Positions 18,673-28,171 of a stretch of 64,000 nt of DNA are shown here, in pieces. The stretch spans positions 248,001 through 312,000 of the forward strand of contig JADIZZ010000001.1 in assembly GCA_016704535.1 (NCBI GenBank), written 5' to 3'. The notes beneath the pieces are model-generated. The model ran no database searches. It was not told the DNA's origin and saw only the letters and a program-made list of their open reading frames with translations. Both the position numbers and the translations under genes were made by a program. The DNA is from Betaproteobacteria bacterium (GTDB lineage Bacteria; Pseudomonadota; Gammaproteobacteria; Burkholderiales; Burkholderiaceae_C). Numbering within the stretch: position 1 is the first letter of the stretch; each line of letters begins with the position of its first letter.

Positions 18673-18705
18673 AAGTCAGGCCACCTTGGGCTAGATTGAT
18701 TGCGT

Positions 18706-18719
18706 TGAAAGCGCTTTCA
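18706..18719. promoter_or_regulatory. LacI-family operator 2 (porin-GH17-GH30 operon)
   Basis: Perfect copy of TGAAAGCGCTTTCA, 34 bp upstream of the porin start on the minus strand, in the divergent region 18673-18926. Confidence 0.8.
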
Positions 18720-18868
18720 GAGAATACGGTCGTCGGTGCCGTCGCGTCAACGCGTAGACGCTGCGTGTTTACCCTCGCGCCTGCGGTGTCTGTGGGCATC
18801 GGCGGTCCGCCGCAGCCGCCTCTTCACCGTCGCGTGGCGCAAGCATCCGGGTAAACGCGGGATCACGG

Positions 18869-18882
18869 TGAAAGCGCTTTCA
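18869..18882. promoter_or_regulatory. LacI-family operator 3 (GH81 gene)
   Basis: Perfect copy of TGAAAGCGCTTTCA, 45 bp upstream of the GH81 ATG. Operators 2 and 3 are 163 bp apart centre to centre, close enough for a looped repressor to hold both divergent promoters. Confidence 0.8.
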
Positions 18883-18926
18883 CAAACAATGGCCGCGTGA
18901 GCAGTCTCTGCGCGAAAGGGAAAGTG

Positions 18927-21239
18927 ATGACTCCGACGAACACGCGTCGGCTGGCCCTGTGGACCGGGTTGGCGGCTCTGGCCGTGCTGGCCGTCGTGCC
19001 ACCGGCCGCTGCACAGCCCGTGAAGGTGGGTGCTGGCACCTACTACCTGTCGCCCAAGGCCGGCGACAAAGCGGTGCCGCCCGCGCCCTTCCGCACCGAA
19101 GCCATGCTCAAGCGCGCCGCGCCCACGAGCCAGTGGTATTCGACGCTGATCTTCAATCCCAAGCCCGATCCCATCTTCGTTCAGCCGATCACCGTGAAGA
19201 CCACGCCCGCGGGCCTGGAATTCGCGCTGCCGTCCAAGGAGGTGGTGAACAGCGTGCGCCAGGACGTCGAGATCCGCTACCCGCACCGCGACCCGCTCGT
19301 GATCTCGCCGGTGGCCTTCGAGCCCGGCACGGCCAAGCTGGCGGGCGCCGACGACTGGTCGATCGACATCTCGATGGCGCGCGGTGCCGACGACATGCGC
19401 ACCACGGTGGCCCGCGGCCACCCCTATGCCTCGATCCAGGTCACGCGGGGCGATGTTCGCGTGCGCCTGCCCGCAGCGGGCCAGCGCCTGCACACCGAGG
19501 CCGACGCGCGGGTGCTGGCATTGAAGGTGGGCGCCAAGAGCTACGCGCTCTTCGGCCCCACCGGTGTGAAGTGGGAGGCGGTGTCGCCCACCGAGTGGGT
19601 GGCGCGCATGCCTGCGAACGCCGGCTACCTGTCGGTGGCAGGTTTGCCCGATGACCAGGCGGCGACGCTGGCGCTCTTCACGCGCCACGCCTACGCCTTC
19701 ATCCAGCAGACTCGGGTCGAATGGCGCTACGACGAAGCCGCGAGCCAGGTCGAGACCACCTTCAAGGCCACGACGAAGGTGATGGAGGGCCCCGACAACG
19801 GCCCGCTGCTCGGCCTGTATCCGCACCAGTGGTTCAGGAACGCCTCGGTCGACGGCAAGCTCGGGCCGGCCTTCGACACCGTGCGCGGCAAGCTGCGCCT
19901 GCTCGCCGCTTCTCAGTTCAAGACCACCACCACCTACAACGGCTTCGTGCCCTATTGGCCCGCCATCACCGGTTCGCCGCGCCAGGACGAACTGAAGGAC
20001 GTGATGCAGAAGGACCTGGCCACCGCCGGCCGCGAACTCCAGCGCGAAGGCAAGAGCGCCTACTGGGCGGGCAAGGGCCTGCAGCGCACGATGAAGCTGG
20101 CCGAAGTCTTCGAGCAGCAGGGCGACAACGCCAGCCGCGACCGGCTGCTCGACCTGCTGAAGAAGCGGGCCGAAGACTGGCTCGGCGGCGACAGCAGCCG
20201 CGGCTACGTGCAGTACGACAAGGCGATGGGCGTGGTGTCGATCTACCCCGAGGAGTTCTTCGCCATCACCGAGATCAACGACCACCAGTTCTGGTACGGC
20301 TACTGGATACGCGTGGCTGCCGAGGTGGGGCTGCGCGACCCGGCCTGGATCGCCAAGGAACGCTGGGGCGGCATGATCGAGCTGCTGATCGCCGACATTG
20401 CCACCGCCGAGCGCGGCCGAGCCGACTTCCCCTTCCTGCGCAACTGGGACGCCTACGAGGCTCACACCTGGGCCAACGGCGTCGGCTCGGGCGTGGGTGA
20501 ATTCGGCAACAACAACGAAAGCTCGTCGGAGGCCATCAACGCCTGGGTCGGGCTCATCCTGTGGGGCGAGGTCACCGGCAACAAGGCGCTGCGCGACCTG
20601 GGTGTGTACCTGTACACGAACGAAATCGAGGCCATCAACCACTACTGGTTCGACATCCACGGCCTGGTCTTCGCGCCCGAGTACAACAAGAACGTCGAGG
20701 TCAGCCAGTTGTTTGGTGGCATGTACCGCCACGACACGTGGTGGATCGATGACCCGCGGCAGATCAAGGGCATCAACCTGCTGCCCGTGACCACCGGGCA
20801 TACCTACCTGGGGCGCGACCCGGCCTTCGTCAAGAAGAGCGTCGGCACCCTGCCGGCGGAGACCGCGCTGTGGAATCGCATCGCCAAGAAGCCCAGCCCG
20901 CCGCCGCCCAAGGACATCTGGCAGGACGTGTTCGCGCAGTACCTGGCGCTGGCCGACCCGACGGAAGCGCTGAAGACCTGGGAACGCTGGGGCTCGGTGG
21001 AACTGGGCGCGTCGCGCAGCTACACGCTGCACTTCATGCTCAACCTGCAGGCCATGGGCACGCCCGACTTCGGCGTCACCGCCGACACCCCGCTGCACGC
21101 CGTGTTCAAGCGCGCCGACGGCAGTCGCACCTATCTGGCCTTCAACGCCCGCAAGACGCCGCTGGAGGTGAAGTTCAGCGACGGCAAACGCCTCACGGTT
21201 GCGCCAGGCGCGCTGGGCCGCCTCAGCGCCGCGAACTGA
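18927..21239 (+). CDS. GH81 endo-1,3-beta-glucanase, secreted
   Basis: 770-residue family 81 enzyme that hydrolyses beta-1,3-glucan backbone by inversion. A Sec signal peptide (RRLALWTGLAALAVLAVVPPAAAQ) is present. Catalytic-site marks are D452 in NDHQFWYGYW and the pair E531/E535 in NNNESSSEA; TTYNGFVPYWP is also family-typical. I prefer ATG 18927 (MTPTNTRRLA) behind AAAGGGAAAG to the in-frame GTG ten codons earlier. It stands alone behind operator 3 and is probably the main enzyme that breaks laminarin or curdlan outside the inner membrane. Confidence 0.93.
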   Translation: MTPTNTRRLALWTGLAALAVLAVVPPAAAQPVKVGAGTYYLSPKAGDKAVPPAPFRTEAMLKRAAPTSQWYSTLIFNPKPDPIFVQPITVKTTPAGLEFALPSKEVVNSVRQDVEIRYPHRDPLVISPVAFEPGTAKLAGADDWSIDISMARGADDMRTTVARGHPYASIQVTRGDVRVRLPAAGQRLHTEADARVLALKVGAKSYALFGPTGVKWEAVSPTEWVARMPANAGYLSVAGLPDDQAATLALFTRHAYAFIQQTRVEWRYDEAASQVETTFKATTKVMEGPDNGPLLGLYPHQWFRNASVDGKLGPAFDTVRGKLRLLAASQFKTTTTYNGFVPYWPAITGSPRQDELKDVMQKDLATAGRELQREGKSAYWAGKGLQRTMKLAEVFEQQGDNASRDRLLDLLKKRAEDWLGGDSSRGYVQYDKAMGVVSIYPEEFFAITEINDHQFWYGYWIRVAAEVGLRDPAWIAKERWGGMIELLIADIATAERGRADFPFLRNWDAYEAHTWANGVGSGVGEFGNNNESSSEAINAWVGLILWGEVTGNKALRDLGVYLYTNEIEAINHYWFDIHGLVFAPEYNKNVEVSQLFGGMYRHDTWWIDDPRQIKGINLLPVTTGHTYLGRDPAFVKKSVGTLPAETALWNRIAKKPSPPPPKDIWQDVFAQYLALADPTEALKTWERWGSVELGASRSYTLHFMLNLQAMGTPDFGVTADTPLHAVFKRADGSRTYLAFNARKTPLEVKFSDGKRLTVAPGALGRLSAAN

Positions 21240-21310
21240 TGGGCACGCTGCTACGGGAAAGCCAGGGGTTGTTCGCCCTTGCCAAGCGCGGTGCCGCCTG
21301 CGCATACTCG

Positions 21311-21324
21311 TGAAAGCGCTTTCA
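21311..21324. promoter_or_regulatory. LacI-family operator 4 (modular lipoprotein)
   Basis: Perfect copy of TGAAAGCGCTTTCA, 112 bp before the lipoprotein ATG, in the 197-bp gap after GH81. Further downstream the gap holds a 7-bp hairpin (21393-21399 with 21403-21409, CCCTGCC/GGCAGGG) about 28 bp before the ATG; its role is unknown. Confidence 0.8.
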
Positions 21325-21436
21325 GACCTCCCGCACGCCCTGCGATGACCCCGCCTCCTGCCTGGCCGAGCGCACCGGGCCCGTCCCCTACACCCTGCCA
21401 GAGGCAGGGCTGACTTCATTACCAGGATCCACCGCC

Positions 21437-24070
21437 ATGAAGCCTCGCATCCCGTCCCGTCCGTCCACGCGCCTGCTGCTGGCCGGCGCCGTGCTTCTGC
21501 TGATGGCTGCCTGCGGCGGCGGCAGCGGTGAAGCGCCACCGCCGGCCCCAGGCGCACCGGCCGACACGAGCGGCCCCGTCGTCACCATCACCGACAGCGT
21601 GGTCGACGCCACCGCCACCGGCCCGGTGACCTTCACGTTTGCCTTCAACGAGGACGTGGGTACCAGCTTCACCGCTGACGACGTAGCGGTGACAGGCGGC
21701 ACCAAGGGTGCGTTCACGCGGGTCAGCGGCACGCGCGCCACGCTGGTGGTGACGCCCACGCCGAACAGCACCGGCACCGTCCAGCTCAGCGTCGCGGCCA
21801 ATGCCGCGGTCGACGCGCGTGGCAACGGCAACGCCCTCACCACCTCGCAGCAGGCCTATGAGACCGTGGTGCGCAACCAGATGGCCCTGCCGGTCAGCTT
21901 CAACGCGACCGATGTCGGTTACGGCCTGGTGGGCTTCGGCGGCGCCGAGGACTCGAGCATCGTCGCCGACCCGACCGACGCCGCCAACAAGGTGGCCAAG
22001 GTGGTGCGCGCCGCCGGCGCCGAAACCTACGCCGGCACGACCATCACCGACACCGTCGCGGGCGTGCAGCGGGGCTTCTCCCCCAAGATCCCCTTCAACA
22101 CCACCGACACCCGCATGACCGTGCGCGTCTGGTCGCCCGACGCCAACATTCCCGTGCGCCTGAAGGTCGAGGACAGCACCGACCCGAACAAGTCGGTGGA
22201 GACCGAAGCCACCGTGACCACGGCTGCCGGCTGGCAGACCCTGACCTTCAACTTTGCCAACCAGGCGACGGGCACGTCGGCGTTGAACCTGGGCTTCAAC
22301 TACAACAAGGCGACGATCTTCTTCGACTTCGGCCGGCCCAAGGCGAACGCAGTCCCGAAGACCTACTACTTCGATGACCTCGCCTTCCTACCCGGCGCTG
22401 CAGGCGGTGGTGGTGGCAGCTGCGGTACCGTGGATCCGACCTGCGCGCCGACGACCGTCGTCCCGGCCGGTGCCACCGTGATCTACAGCGACGCGGCTCG
22501 CATCGCCGGCCTCGACACCCTGCCGAACTGGGGCCAGAGCCCGCCGGTCATCGGCAGCGAGCCCACGATCGCGGGCAACAAGTCGCTGAAGTACACCTTC
22601 GGCGGCACGGCGCTGTACCAGGGCATCGACTGGTCGTCTACCCCGCTGAACGTGTCGAGCAAGACGACGCTGCACTTGGACTTCTTCTCGGCCACCATCA
22701 CGAGCGTGAAGGTCTCGATCATCAGCGCCGGCAAGGAAAACGCCGTCACCAAGACCGTGACCCCGGGCAACTGGAACGCCATCGACATCGACCTGGCGCT
22801 CTACACGGTGCCCGACAAGACCGCGATCATCCAGATCAAGCTCGAGCCGAACGTGGCCGGCACGCTGTACGTCGACAACATCTATTTCTACAGCGGCGCC
22901 ACGGGCGGCGCCTGCGGCACCACCGAGCCGACCTGCGCACCGACGACCACCATCCCCGCCGGCTCCACCGTCGTCTACAGCGATGCCGGCAACATCACCG
23001 GGCTGGATCCCTTCCCGGTCTGGGGCCAGAGCCCGCCGGTGGTGAGCAGCGAGCCCACGCTCGCGGGCAACAAGGTGCTGAAGTACACCTTCGGCGCGCT
23101 CTACCAGGGCATCGACTGGTCGGGCAGCCCGCAGAACGTGTCGGGCAAGGCCACGCTGCACCTGGACGTCTGGTCGGCCAACGTGGCCAGCGTGAAGGTA
23201 TCGCTCATCGGCGGCGGCGCCGAGAACGGCATCACCAAGACGCTGACGGCCGGCGCCTGGAACAGCCTTGACATCGACCTGAGCCTCTACACCTCGCCCG
23301 ACAAGACGAAGGTCATCCAGATCAAGCTCGAGCCGAACGTGGCCGGCACGATCTACGTCGACAACATCTACTTCCACGGCACGGCCGCGGGCGGCGGTGG
23401 CGGCGGTGGCGGCACCTTCAGCGGTGGCATCTACGCCAGCGACTACGCGGGCAACCTGGGCGCCAACACCGCGAAGTCGGACAAGGGCGGCACCGTCGGC
23501 TTCTTCGTCGACCCGCGCTTGTACGCCGTGAAGATCTTCGAGGACGGCAGCGTCGCCGGCAGCGCGGTCAACCCCGGTGGCGTGCCCAACTTCTACTACG
23601 GCATCGGCAAGCCGGCCACGCCCACCTACGCCGACGCCTACTTCGGCGGCTACGTCAATGCGCCGGGCAACACCACGGCCGATGCGTCGTCGTTCGCGAA
23701 GATCAAGCTGAAGTTCTGGGGTGACGCCGAGTCGTGGGAGAAGCCCAACTTCACCGCGCAGGTCGACGTGCTGCTGCAGGGCCCGACCAACGCCGCCTGC
23801 ACCAACCCGTCGGGCCGGCCCGAAATCACCAAGACCGTAGCGGCACAGAAGATCGGCGCCGGCTCCGACTACGTCATCCCGAAGACCGACTTCCTGCTGA
23901 CGGCCAGTTGCGGCGGAGCCTACACCGTCAACAGCGTGTGGTCAGCCGTCGGGGCGGTGGTGGTCCGCCTGGCGGGCAGCAGCAACCTGAACTACGTCAA
24001 CCTGACGCCGAGCACGCCGCCGTCCTACCCGACCTTCATCAACATCGGGCCGATCTCGTTCATCAACTGA
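21437..24070 (+). CDS. Modular surface lipoprotein with tandem carbohydrate-binding-like modules
   Basis: 877 residues, no catalytic motif that I recognise. The lipoprotein signal ends LLMAAC (C26), followed by a Gly/Pro linker. Residues about 45-150 are a bacterial Ig-like module (FAFNEDVGTSFTADDVAVTGG). About 150-325 is a beta-sandwich-like module (SFNATDVGYGLVGFGG ... KTYYFDDLAF). Two near-identical modules follow: about 329-488 and 493-645, offset 164 residues, each opening CGT(V/T)xPTCAPTT and closing IKLEPNVAGTxYVDNIYF. After a poly-Gly linker (about 648-657), a fourth module (about 660-877) ends FINIGPISFIN. Repeated beta-modules on a lipid anchor, beside GH81 and behind operator 4, suggest a glucan-capturing protein, like a surface glycan-binding protein. 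That function is inference. Confidence 0.8.
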   Translation: MKPRIPSRPSTRLLLAGAVLLLMAACGGGSGEAPPPAPGAPADTSGPVVTITDSVVDATATGPVTFTFAFNEDVGTSFTADDVAVTGGTKGAFTRVSGTRATLVVTPTPNSTGTVQLSVAANAAVDARGNGNALTTSQQAYETVVRNQMALPVSFNATDVGYGLVGFGGAEDSSIVADPTDAANKVAKVVRAAGAETYAGTTITDTVAGVQRGFSPKIPFNTTDTRMTVRVWSPDANIPVRLKVEDSTDPNKSVETEATVTTAAGWQTLTFNFANQATGTSALNLGFNYNKATIFFDFGRPKANAVPKTYYFDDLAFLPGAAGGGGGSCGTVDPTCAPTTVVPAGATVIYSDAARIAGLDTLPNWGQSPPVIGSEPTIAGNKSLKYTFGGTALYQGIDWSSTPLNVSSKTTLHLDFFSATITSVKVSIISAGKENAVTKTVTPGNWNAIDIDLALYTVPDKTAIIQIKLEPNVAGTLYVDNIYFYSGATGGACGTTEPTCAPTTTIPAGSTVVYSDAGNITGLDPFPVWGQSPPVVSSEPTLAGNKVLKYTFGALYQGIDWSGSPQNVSGKATLHLDVWSANVASVKVSLIGGGAENGITKTLTAGAWNSLDIDLSLYTSPDKTKVIQIKLEPNVAGTIYVDNIYFHGTAAGGGGGGGGTFSGGIYASDYAGNLGANTAKSDKGGTVGFFVDPRLYAVKIFEDGSVAGSAVNPGGVPNFYYGIGKPATPTYADAYFGGYVNAPGNTTADASSFAKIKLKFWGDAESWEKPNFTAQVDVLLQGPTNAACTNPSGRPEITKTVAAQKIGAGSDYVIPKTDFLLTASCGGAYTVNSVWSAVGAVVVRLAGSSNLNYVNLTPSTPPSYPTFINIGPISFIN

Positions 24071-24111
24071 ACGCGAAGATGGCGACCGGCAAAGGTCGCT
24101 CCGCCTGAACT

Positions 24112-24142
24112 GCGGCGCCCTGCAAGGCGCCGCATTCGTTTC
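24112..24142 (+). terminator. Intrinsic terminator after the lipoprotein gene
   Basis: Stem GCGGCGCC (24112-24119), loop CTGCAA, stem GGCGCCGC (24126-24133), then ATTCGTTTC. A perfect 8-bp GC stem with a T-rich tail, 41 bp after the stop. It closes the glucan locus. Confidence 0.7.
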
Positions 24143-24193
24143 CGCCGCCGATGCGACACTGCAGTCCGGCCGTTGAGCCTGACCATCGCCGTG

Positions 24194-25459
24194 ATGAGCC
24201 CCGCACCCTCCGCCTCGCGCACCCCCGCGGTGCTGGCGCTGGGCGTGGCGCAGACGCTGGCCTGGGCGTCGTCGTTCTACCTGCCGGCGATGCTGGCCGT
24301 GCCGATGTCGCGCGAGCTCGGCGTGGCCGTGCCCACGGTCTACGCCTTGCTGTCGATGGCGCTGGTGGTGTCGGCGTTGCTGGGGCCGCTGGCCGGGCGC
24401 CTGATCGACCGCCACGGCGGCCGGCCGGTGCTGATGGCCTGCAGCGGCGTCTTTGCGCTGGGCCTGGCCGTGCTGGCCACGGCGCAGGGGCCGTTGACGC
24501 TCATCCTGGCCTGGGTGCTGCTGGGCGTGGCGATGGGCTTCGGTCTCTACGACGCCGCTTTCGCCGCGCTGGTGCGCCTGTACGGCACCGACGCGCGTAC
24601 GGCCATCACCGGGATCACGCTGCTGGCCGGCTTTGCCAGCACGGTGGGCTGGCCGCTGACCGCTTGGCTGGATGCGCAGTGGGGTTGGCGGGTGGCCTGC
24701 GGCAGCTGGGCGTTGTTGCACCTGGTGGTGGCCTTGCCGCTGAATGCCCTGCTGCCGCGTAAGGCAAGTCCGCCGTCGCCTGCGGCCGCCCCTGCCGTGG
24801 CCACCGCAGTCGCGCCCGTCGCGGGGCTCGCGCCTGTGGGCGCACCCATGTGCGCTGAGGCGCCGCCAGCGCCTGCGCGCTCGCAGCGCCCGGTCGCTGC
24901 ACGCGAAGGGCTTCTGGCGGTCATCTTCGCGCTGATGAGTGTCGTCAGCACGGGTGTGGCCACCCACCTGCCGGCGGTGCTGCAGGCCGCTGGCGCCACC
25001 CTGGCGGTCGCGGTGGCCACGGCCGCGCTGATGGGGCCGGCGCAGGTGGCCGCGCGGCTCGTCGAACTGGGCTTGATGAGGCGGCGGTCGCCGCTGCTGA
25101 CGGCCCGCGCCGCCGCACTGGGGCACCCCGTGGCCGTGGCGCTGCTGGTCGTGCTGGGCCCGCTGGGCGCGCTGCCTTTCGCCATCGTGCACGGTCTCGG
25201 GAACGGGCTCGTGACCATCGTGCGCGGCACCTTGCCGCTGGCGCTGTTCGGCGCCACGGGCTACGGCGTGCGGCAGGGCTGGCTCACGCTGCCGGCGCGG
25301 CTGCTGGGCGCGCTGTCACCGTGGCTCTTCGGGCTGGCATTGGCGCGCTGGGGGCTGGGGGCACTGTGGCTGTCGGCAGCGCTGGCGCTGGTCGGCTTCG
25401 CCGGCCTGGCGCTGCTGCGCCTGCCGTCGGTCACGAAGGACACGCCCACCGCAGCGTAG
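24194..25459 (+). CDS. MFS transporter
   Basis: 421-residue major facilitator with about 12 membrane segments and the loop 2-3 motif GRLIDRHGGRPVLM. A long Ala/Pro-rich central loop (about residues 195-240) separates the halves. ATG 24194 is chosen; an in-frame TTG seven codons earlier is possible. The substrate is unknown. The next gene is nikR on the same strand, 73 bases later, so a metal link is conceivable but not shown. Confidence 0.8.
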   Translation: MSPAPSASRTPAVLALGVAQTLAWASSFYLPAMLAVPMSRELGVAVPTVYALLSMALVVSALLGPLAGRLIDRHGGRPVLMACSGVFALGLAVLATAQGPLTLILAWVLLGVAMGFGLYDAAFAALVRLYGTDARTAITGITLLAGFASTVGWPLTAWLDAQWGWRVACGSWALLHLVVALPLNALLPRKASPPSPAAAPAVATAVAPVAGLAPVGAPMCAEAPPAPARSQRPVAAREGLLAVIFALMSVVSTGVATHLPAVLQAAGATLAVAVATAALMGPAQVAARLVELGLMRRRSPLLTARAAALGHPVAVALLVVLGPLGALPFAIVHGLGNGLVTIVRGTLPLALFGATGYGVRQGWLTLPARLLGALSPWLFGLALARWGLGALWLSAALALVGFAGLALLRLPSVTKDTPTAA

Positions 25460-25532
25460 CGGCGCTGTTTTCGTCGGCAGAATGCAGGCAAGGCGCGAAG
25501 ACGCAGCGCAACGAAGCCAAAGGGCCGACTTC

Positions 25533-26003
25533 ATGGAACGCTTCACGATCTCGCTCGACGACCACCTGGCCGCCGCCTTCGACCAGTGGATAGGCCAGCG
25601 CGGCTACGCCAACCGCTCCGAAGCCGTGCGCGACCTCTTGCGCGCCGAGCTCGAACGTTCGCGCCAGGCCATGCCCCAGGGCCTGCACTGCGTGGCTTGC
25701 CTGTCCTACGTCTACAACCACCACGAGCGTGACCTGGGCGAGCGCCTGACGTCCATGCACCACGCCCACCACGACCTCACGCTGTCCACCACCCACGTGC
25801 ACCTGGACCACGAACACTGCCTGGAAACCGTTCTGCTGCGCGGACCTGCGGCGGCGGTGCGCGACTTCGCCGACGCGGTGTGCGTCGAGCGTGGGGTGCA
25901 CCACGGGCATCTGAACCTCATCAGCGTCGAGCCGCACGACCAGCATCATCATCATCACGGCGGCGAGGCCGAGGCGCACGTGCACCTGAAGCCCGCGAAT
26001 TGA
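25533..26003 (+). CDS. nikR: Nickel-responsive regulator NikR
   Basis: 156-residue ribbon-helix-helix repressor. The N-terminal RHH domain (MERFTISLDDHLAAAFDQWI ... NRSEAVRDLLR) binds DNA and the C-terminal ACT domain binds nickel. The E. coli ligands H76, H87, H89 and C95 correspond to H77, H88, H90 and C96 here. Unusually, the C-terminus carries a His-rich tail (HDQHHHHHGG and HVHL). Codons before ATG 25533 are not NikR-like. No nickel uptake, urease or hydrogenase gene is in the window, so its targets are elsewhere unless it controls the adjacent MFS gene. Confidence 0.93.
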   Translation: MERFTISLDDHLAAAFDQWIGQRGYANRSEAVRDLLRAELERSRQAMPQGLHCVACLSYVYNHHERDLGERLTSMHHAHHDLTLSTTHVHLDHEHCLETVLLRGPAAAVRDFADAVCVERGVHHGHLNLISVEPHDQHHHHHGGEAEAHVHLKPAN

Positions 26004-26019
26004 GCGCGATGATGGTGGC

Positions 26020-27351
26020 ATGGAACCCCAGATGCTGACCGACGCCACCCACGCCCCTGCGCTGCGCAGCTGGGTCGCCTCGGCCAACTTGCCTGGCTGC
26101 GACTTTCCCATCCAGAACCTGCCGCTCGGCCGCTTCCGGCCGCCCACGGCCGAAGGCGCCGAGACCGAGCCGCCGCGCGTGGGCGTGGCCATCGGCGACC
26201 AGGTGCTCGACCTCAAGCTGGCCGCCGCGCAGTGCCCCTGGCCGGACGAGATCTATCCGCTGCTGGAGCCGTTGACTGCAGGCGACCTGGCCAACTTCAT
26301 GGCCATGGGCCGGCCGGCCTGGCAGCTGCTGCGCGCTGCGCTGTCGGTCGCACTGGCCGAAGACAGTGATCAGGGCCCCTTTCTCGAGCTGTGCCTGCAC
26401 CCGCAGGCCGACCTCACGATGCTGTTGCCCTGCGTGGTGCGCGACTACACCGACTTCTACATCGGCATCCACCACGCCACCGCCATCGGCAAGATGCTGC
26501 GACCCGATAGCCCGCTGCTGCCCAACTACAAGTGGTTGCCCATCGGCTACCACGGGCGGGCGTCTTCTGTGGGGCTGGGCGGCCCGCTTCGGCGCCCCCT
26601 TGGGCAGATCCGGCTGGCGGCCGACGCGCCGCCGGTCTATGCGCCCACGCGCAGACTCGACTACGAGATGGAACTCGGCCTGTGGGTGGGCGTGGGCAAC
26701 AAGGCCGGCGAGCCGGTGGCCATCGACATCGCCGAGGACCAGCTCTTCGGCGTCACGCTGCTCAACGACTGGTCGGCGCGCGACATCCAGTCCTGGGAAT
26801 ACCAGCCGCTGGGACCCTTCCTTTCGAAGAGTTTCGCGACCTCGGTGTCGCCCTGGGTGGTCAGCTTCGACGCGCTGGCGCCCTTCCGCCGCCCCTTGCA
26901 GCGCCCAGCCGGCGACCCGGCACCGCTGGACTACCTGGACTCGCCCGCCAACCGCGCCCACGGCAGTTTCGGCATCACGCTGGAGGTGTGGCTGCAGACG
27001 GCTCGCATGCGCGCCGCACGCCTGCCCGCAGTGCGGCTTTCGCATGCCGACATGGCCGAGGCCGCCTACTGGACGCCGGCGCAGCTGCTCGCGCACCACA
27101 CCAGCAACGGTTGCCCGCTGGCCACCGGCGACCTCTTCGGCACCGGCACGCTGTCGGGGCCGGGCGCGGGGCAGGGCGGCAGCCTCATGGAGCTGTCGCG
27201 CGGCGGCCGCGAGCCGCTGCTGCTGCCTGGTGGCGAGCAGCGCTGCTTCCTCGAGAACGGCGACACGGTCGCGCTGCGTGCCTATTGCGAAGCGCCGGGG
27301 GCGGTGCGCATCGGGCTGGGGGCGGTGGCAGGCACCGTGATGGCCGCCTGA
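26020..27351 (+). CDS. fahA: Fumarylacetoacetase
   Basis: 443-residue enzyme (EC 3.7.1.2) that splits fumarylacetoacetate to fumarate and acetoacetate, the last step of tyrosine/homogentisate breakdown. Marks are VRDYTDFYIGIHHATAIGKM, LPIGYHGRASS (catalytic His) and the metal-binding PTRRLDYEMELGLWVG. The length matches bacterial and animal enzymes. It lies only 16 bp after nikR. Homogentisate dioxygenase, the usual partner, is not in the window. Confidence 0.95.
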   Translation: MEPQMLTDATHAPALRSWVASANLPGCDFPIQNLPLGRFRPPTAEGAETEPPRVGVAIGDQVLDLKLAAAQCPWPDEIYPLLEPLTAGDLANFMAMGRPAWQLLRAALSVALAEDSDQGPFLELCLHPQADLTMLLPCVVRDYTDFYIGIHHATAIGKMLRPDSPLLPNYKWLPIGYHGRASSVGLGGPLRRPLGQIRLAADAPPVYAPTRRLDYEMELGLWVGVGNKAGEPVAIDIAEDQLFGVTLLNDWSARDIQSWEYQPLGPFLSKSFATSVSPWVVSFDALAPFRRPLQRPAGDPAPLDYLDSPANRAHGSFGITLEVWLQTARMRAARLPAVRLSHADMAEAAYWTPAQLLAHHTSNGCPLATGDLFGTGTLSGPGAGQGGSLMELSRGGREPLLLPGGEQRCFLENGDTVALRAYCEAPGAVRIGLGAVAGTVMAA

Positions 27352-27454
27352 GCACACGGTCGACCACCGTGGTCTGCCCCGGTAGCGAAATGCACCGCCG
27401 TCGCGCCACTTATGCGATCTTGGCGCCGGTGCCTTCTGCCCACAATTCACCTCG

Positions 27455-28120
27455 ATGATGGACGATCTTCGCCCGGCCGCCGTGGCCGCTCGCGTGGTGG
27501 ACTGGCACACCCGCCACCCCCTGGTGCGCCGCATTTCTGCCGCCCACGTGCACGCGGTGGGCTATGTCGGGTTGCCGTTCTTGGGGGCCGTCGGTGCTGC
27601 CGTCGCAACCGTGGCCGCCTTGGCGCTGGCCCCCGCTGCGGGTGCCACGCCTGTCGAGCATCCAGCAGCGCCGACTCCCGCACTCGCCAAGGACATGGCC
27701 AAGAGCCTCGCTATCCCGTCGATCCGGCCCGTGATCAGCGATGAAGAGAAGGCGCGAGCGCGTCAGGCCCGCGAGGCGCTGGGCGTGCAACGGCCCACCG
27801 CCGCGCCGGCACCAACCGAGACGGCGACAGTCACCGCGACCTTGCCCCAGGCCACGCAGCGGCCTGAACCCGCGTCCGCCGCAGCCGCGTTTGCCCTGAC
27901 GACGCGCCTGTTGCGCACCCGAGCCGAGGCCGAGCAGGTGCAGGTGGCCATGCGGTCGTTGCTGAAGACCATCGGTGCAGTCGGCGTGAAAGTCGACGTG
28001 CTGCCTCAAGGCGACGACTGGCGTGTCGTGGCTATGCCCTTCCCGCAGCGCGCTGCAGTCGACAAGGCGCGCGCGCTGCTTGTCTCACGCGGCATGCGTG
28101 TCGAAGTGGTCGACTTCTAG
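27455..28120 (+). CDS. Hypothetical single-pass membrane protein with SPOR-like C-terminus
   Basis: 221 residues. One hydrophobic segment (about 38-63) is followed by an Ala/Pro-rich linker and a compact C-terminal alpha/beta part (about 145-221) ending DWRVVAMPFPQRAAVDKARALLVSRGMRVEVVDF. That pattern resembles SPOR domains, which bind denuded peptidoglycan. The similarity is by eye and the function is unproven. No clear ribosome site precedes the ATGATG start. Confidence 0.6.
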   Translation: MMDDLRPAAVAARVVDWHTRHPLVRRISAAHVHAVGYVGLPFLGAVGAAVATVAALALAPAAGATPVEHPAAPTPALAKDMAKSLAIPSIRPVISDEEKARARQAREALGVQRPTAAPAPTETATVTATLPQATQRPEPASAAAAFALTTRLLRTRAEAEQVQVAMRSLLKTIGAVGVKVDVLPQGDDWRVVAMPFPQRAAVDKARALLVSRGMRVEVVDF

Positions 28121-28171
28121 GCGGCGCCCGTCACGGGCCCGGATGTCAGGCCGCGCAGCGCGCCTGCGGGT

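Noticed and set aside
21393..21409. CCCTGCC-AGA-GGCAGGG hairpin as a terminator for GH81
   Set aside because: No T-run follows, and it lies downstream of the operator of the next gene, so a leader role is as likely.
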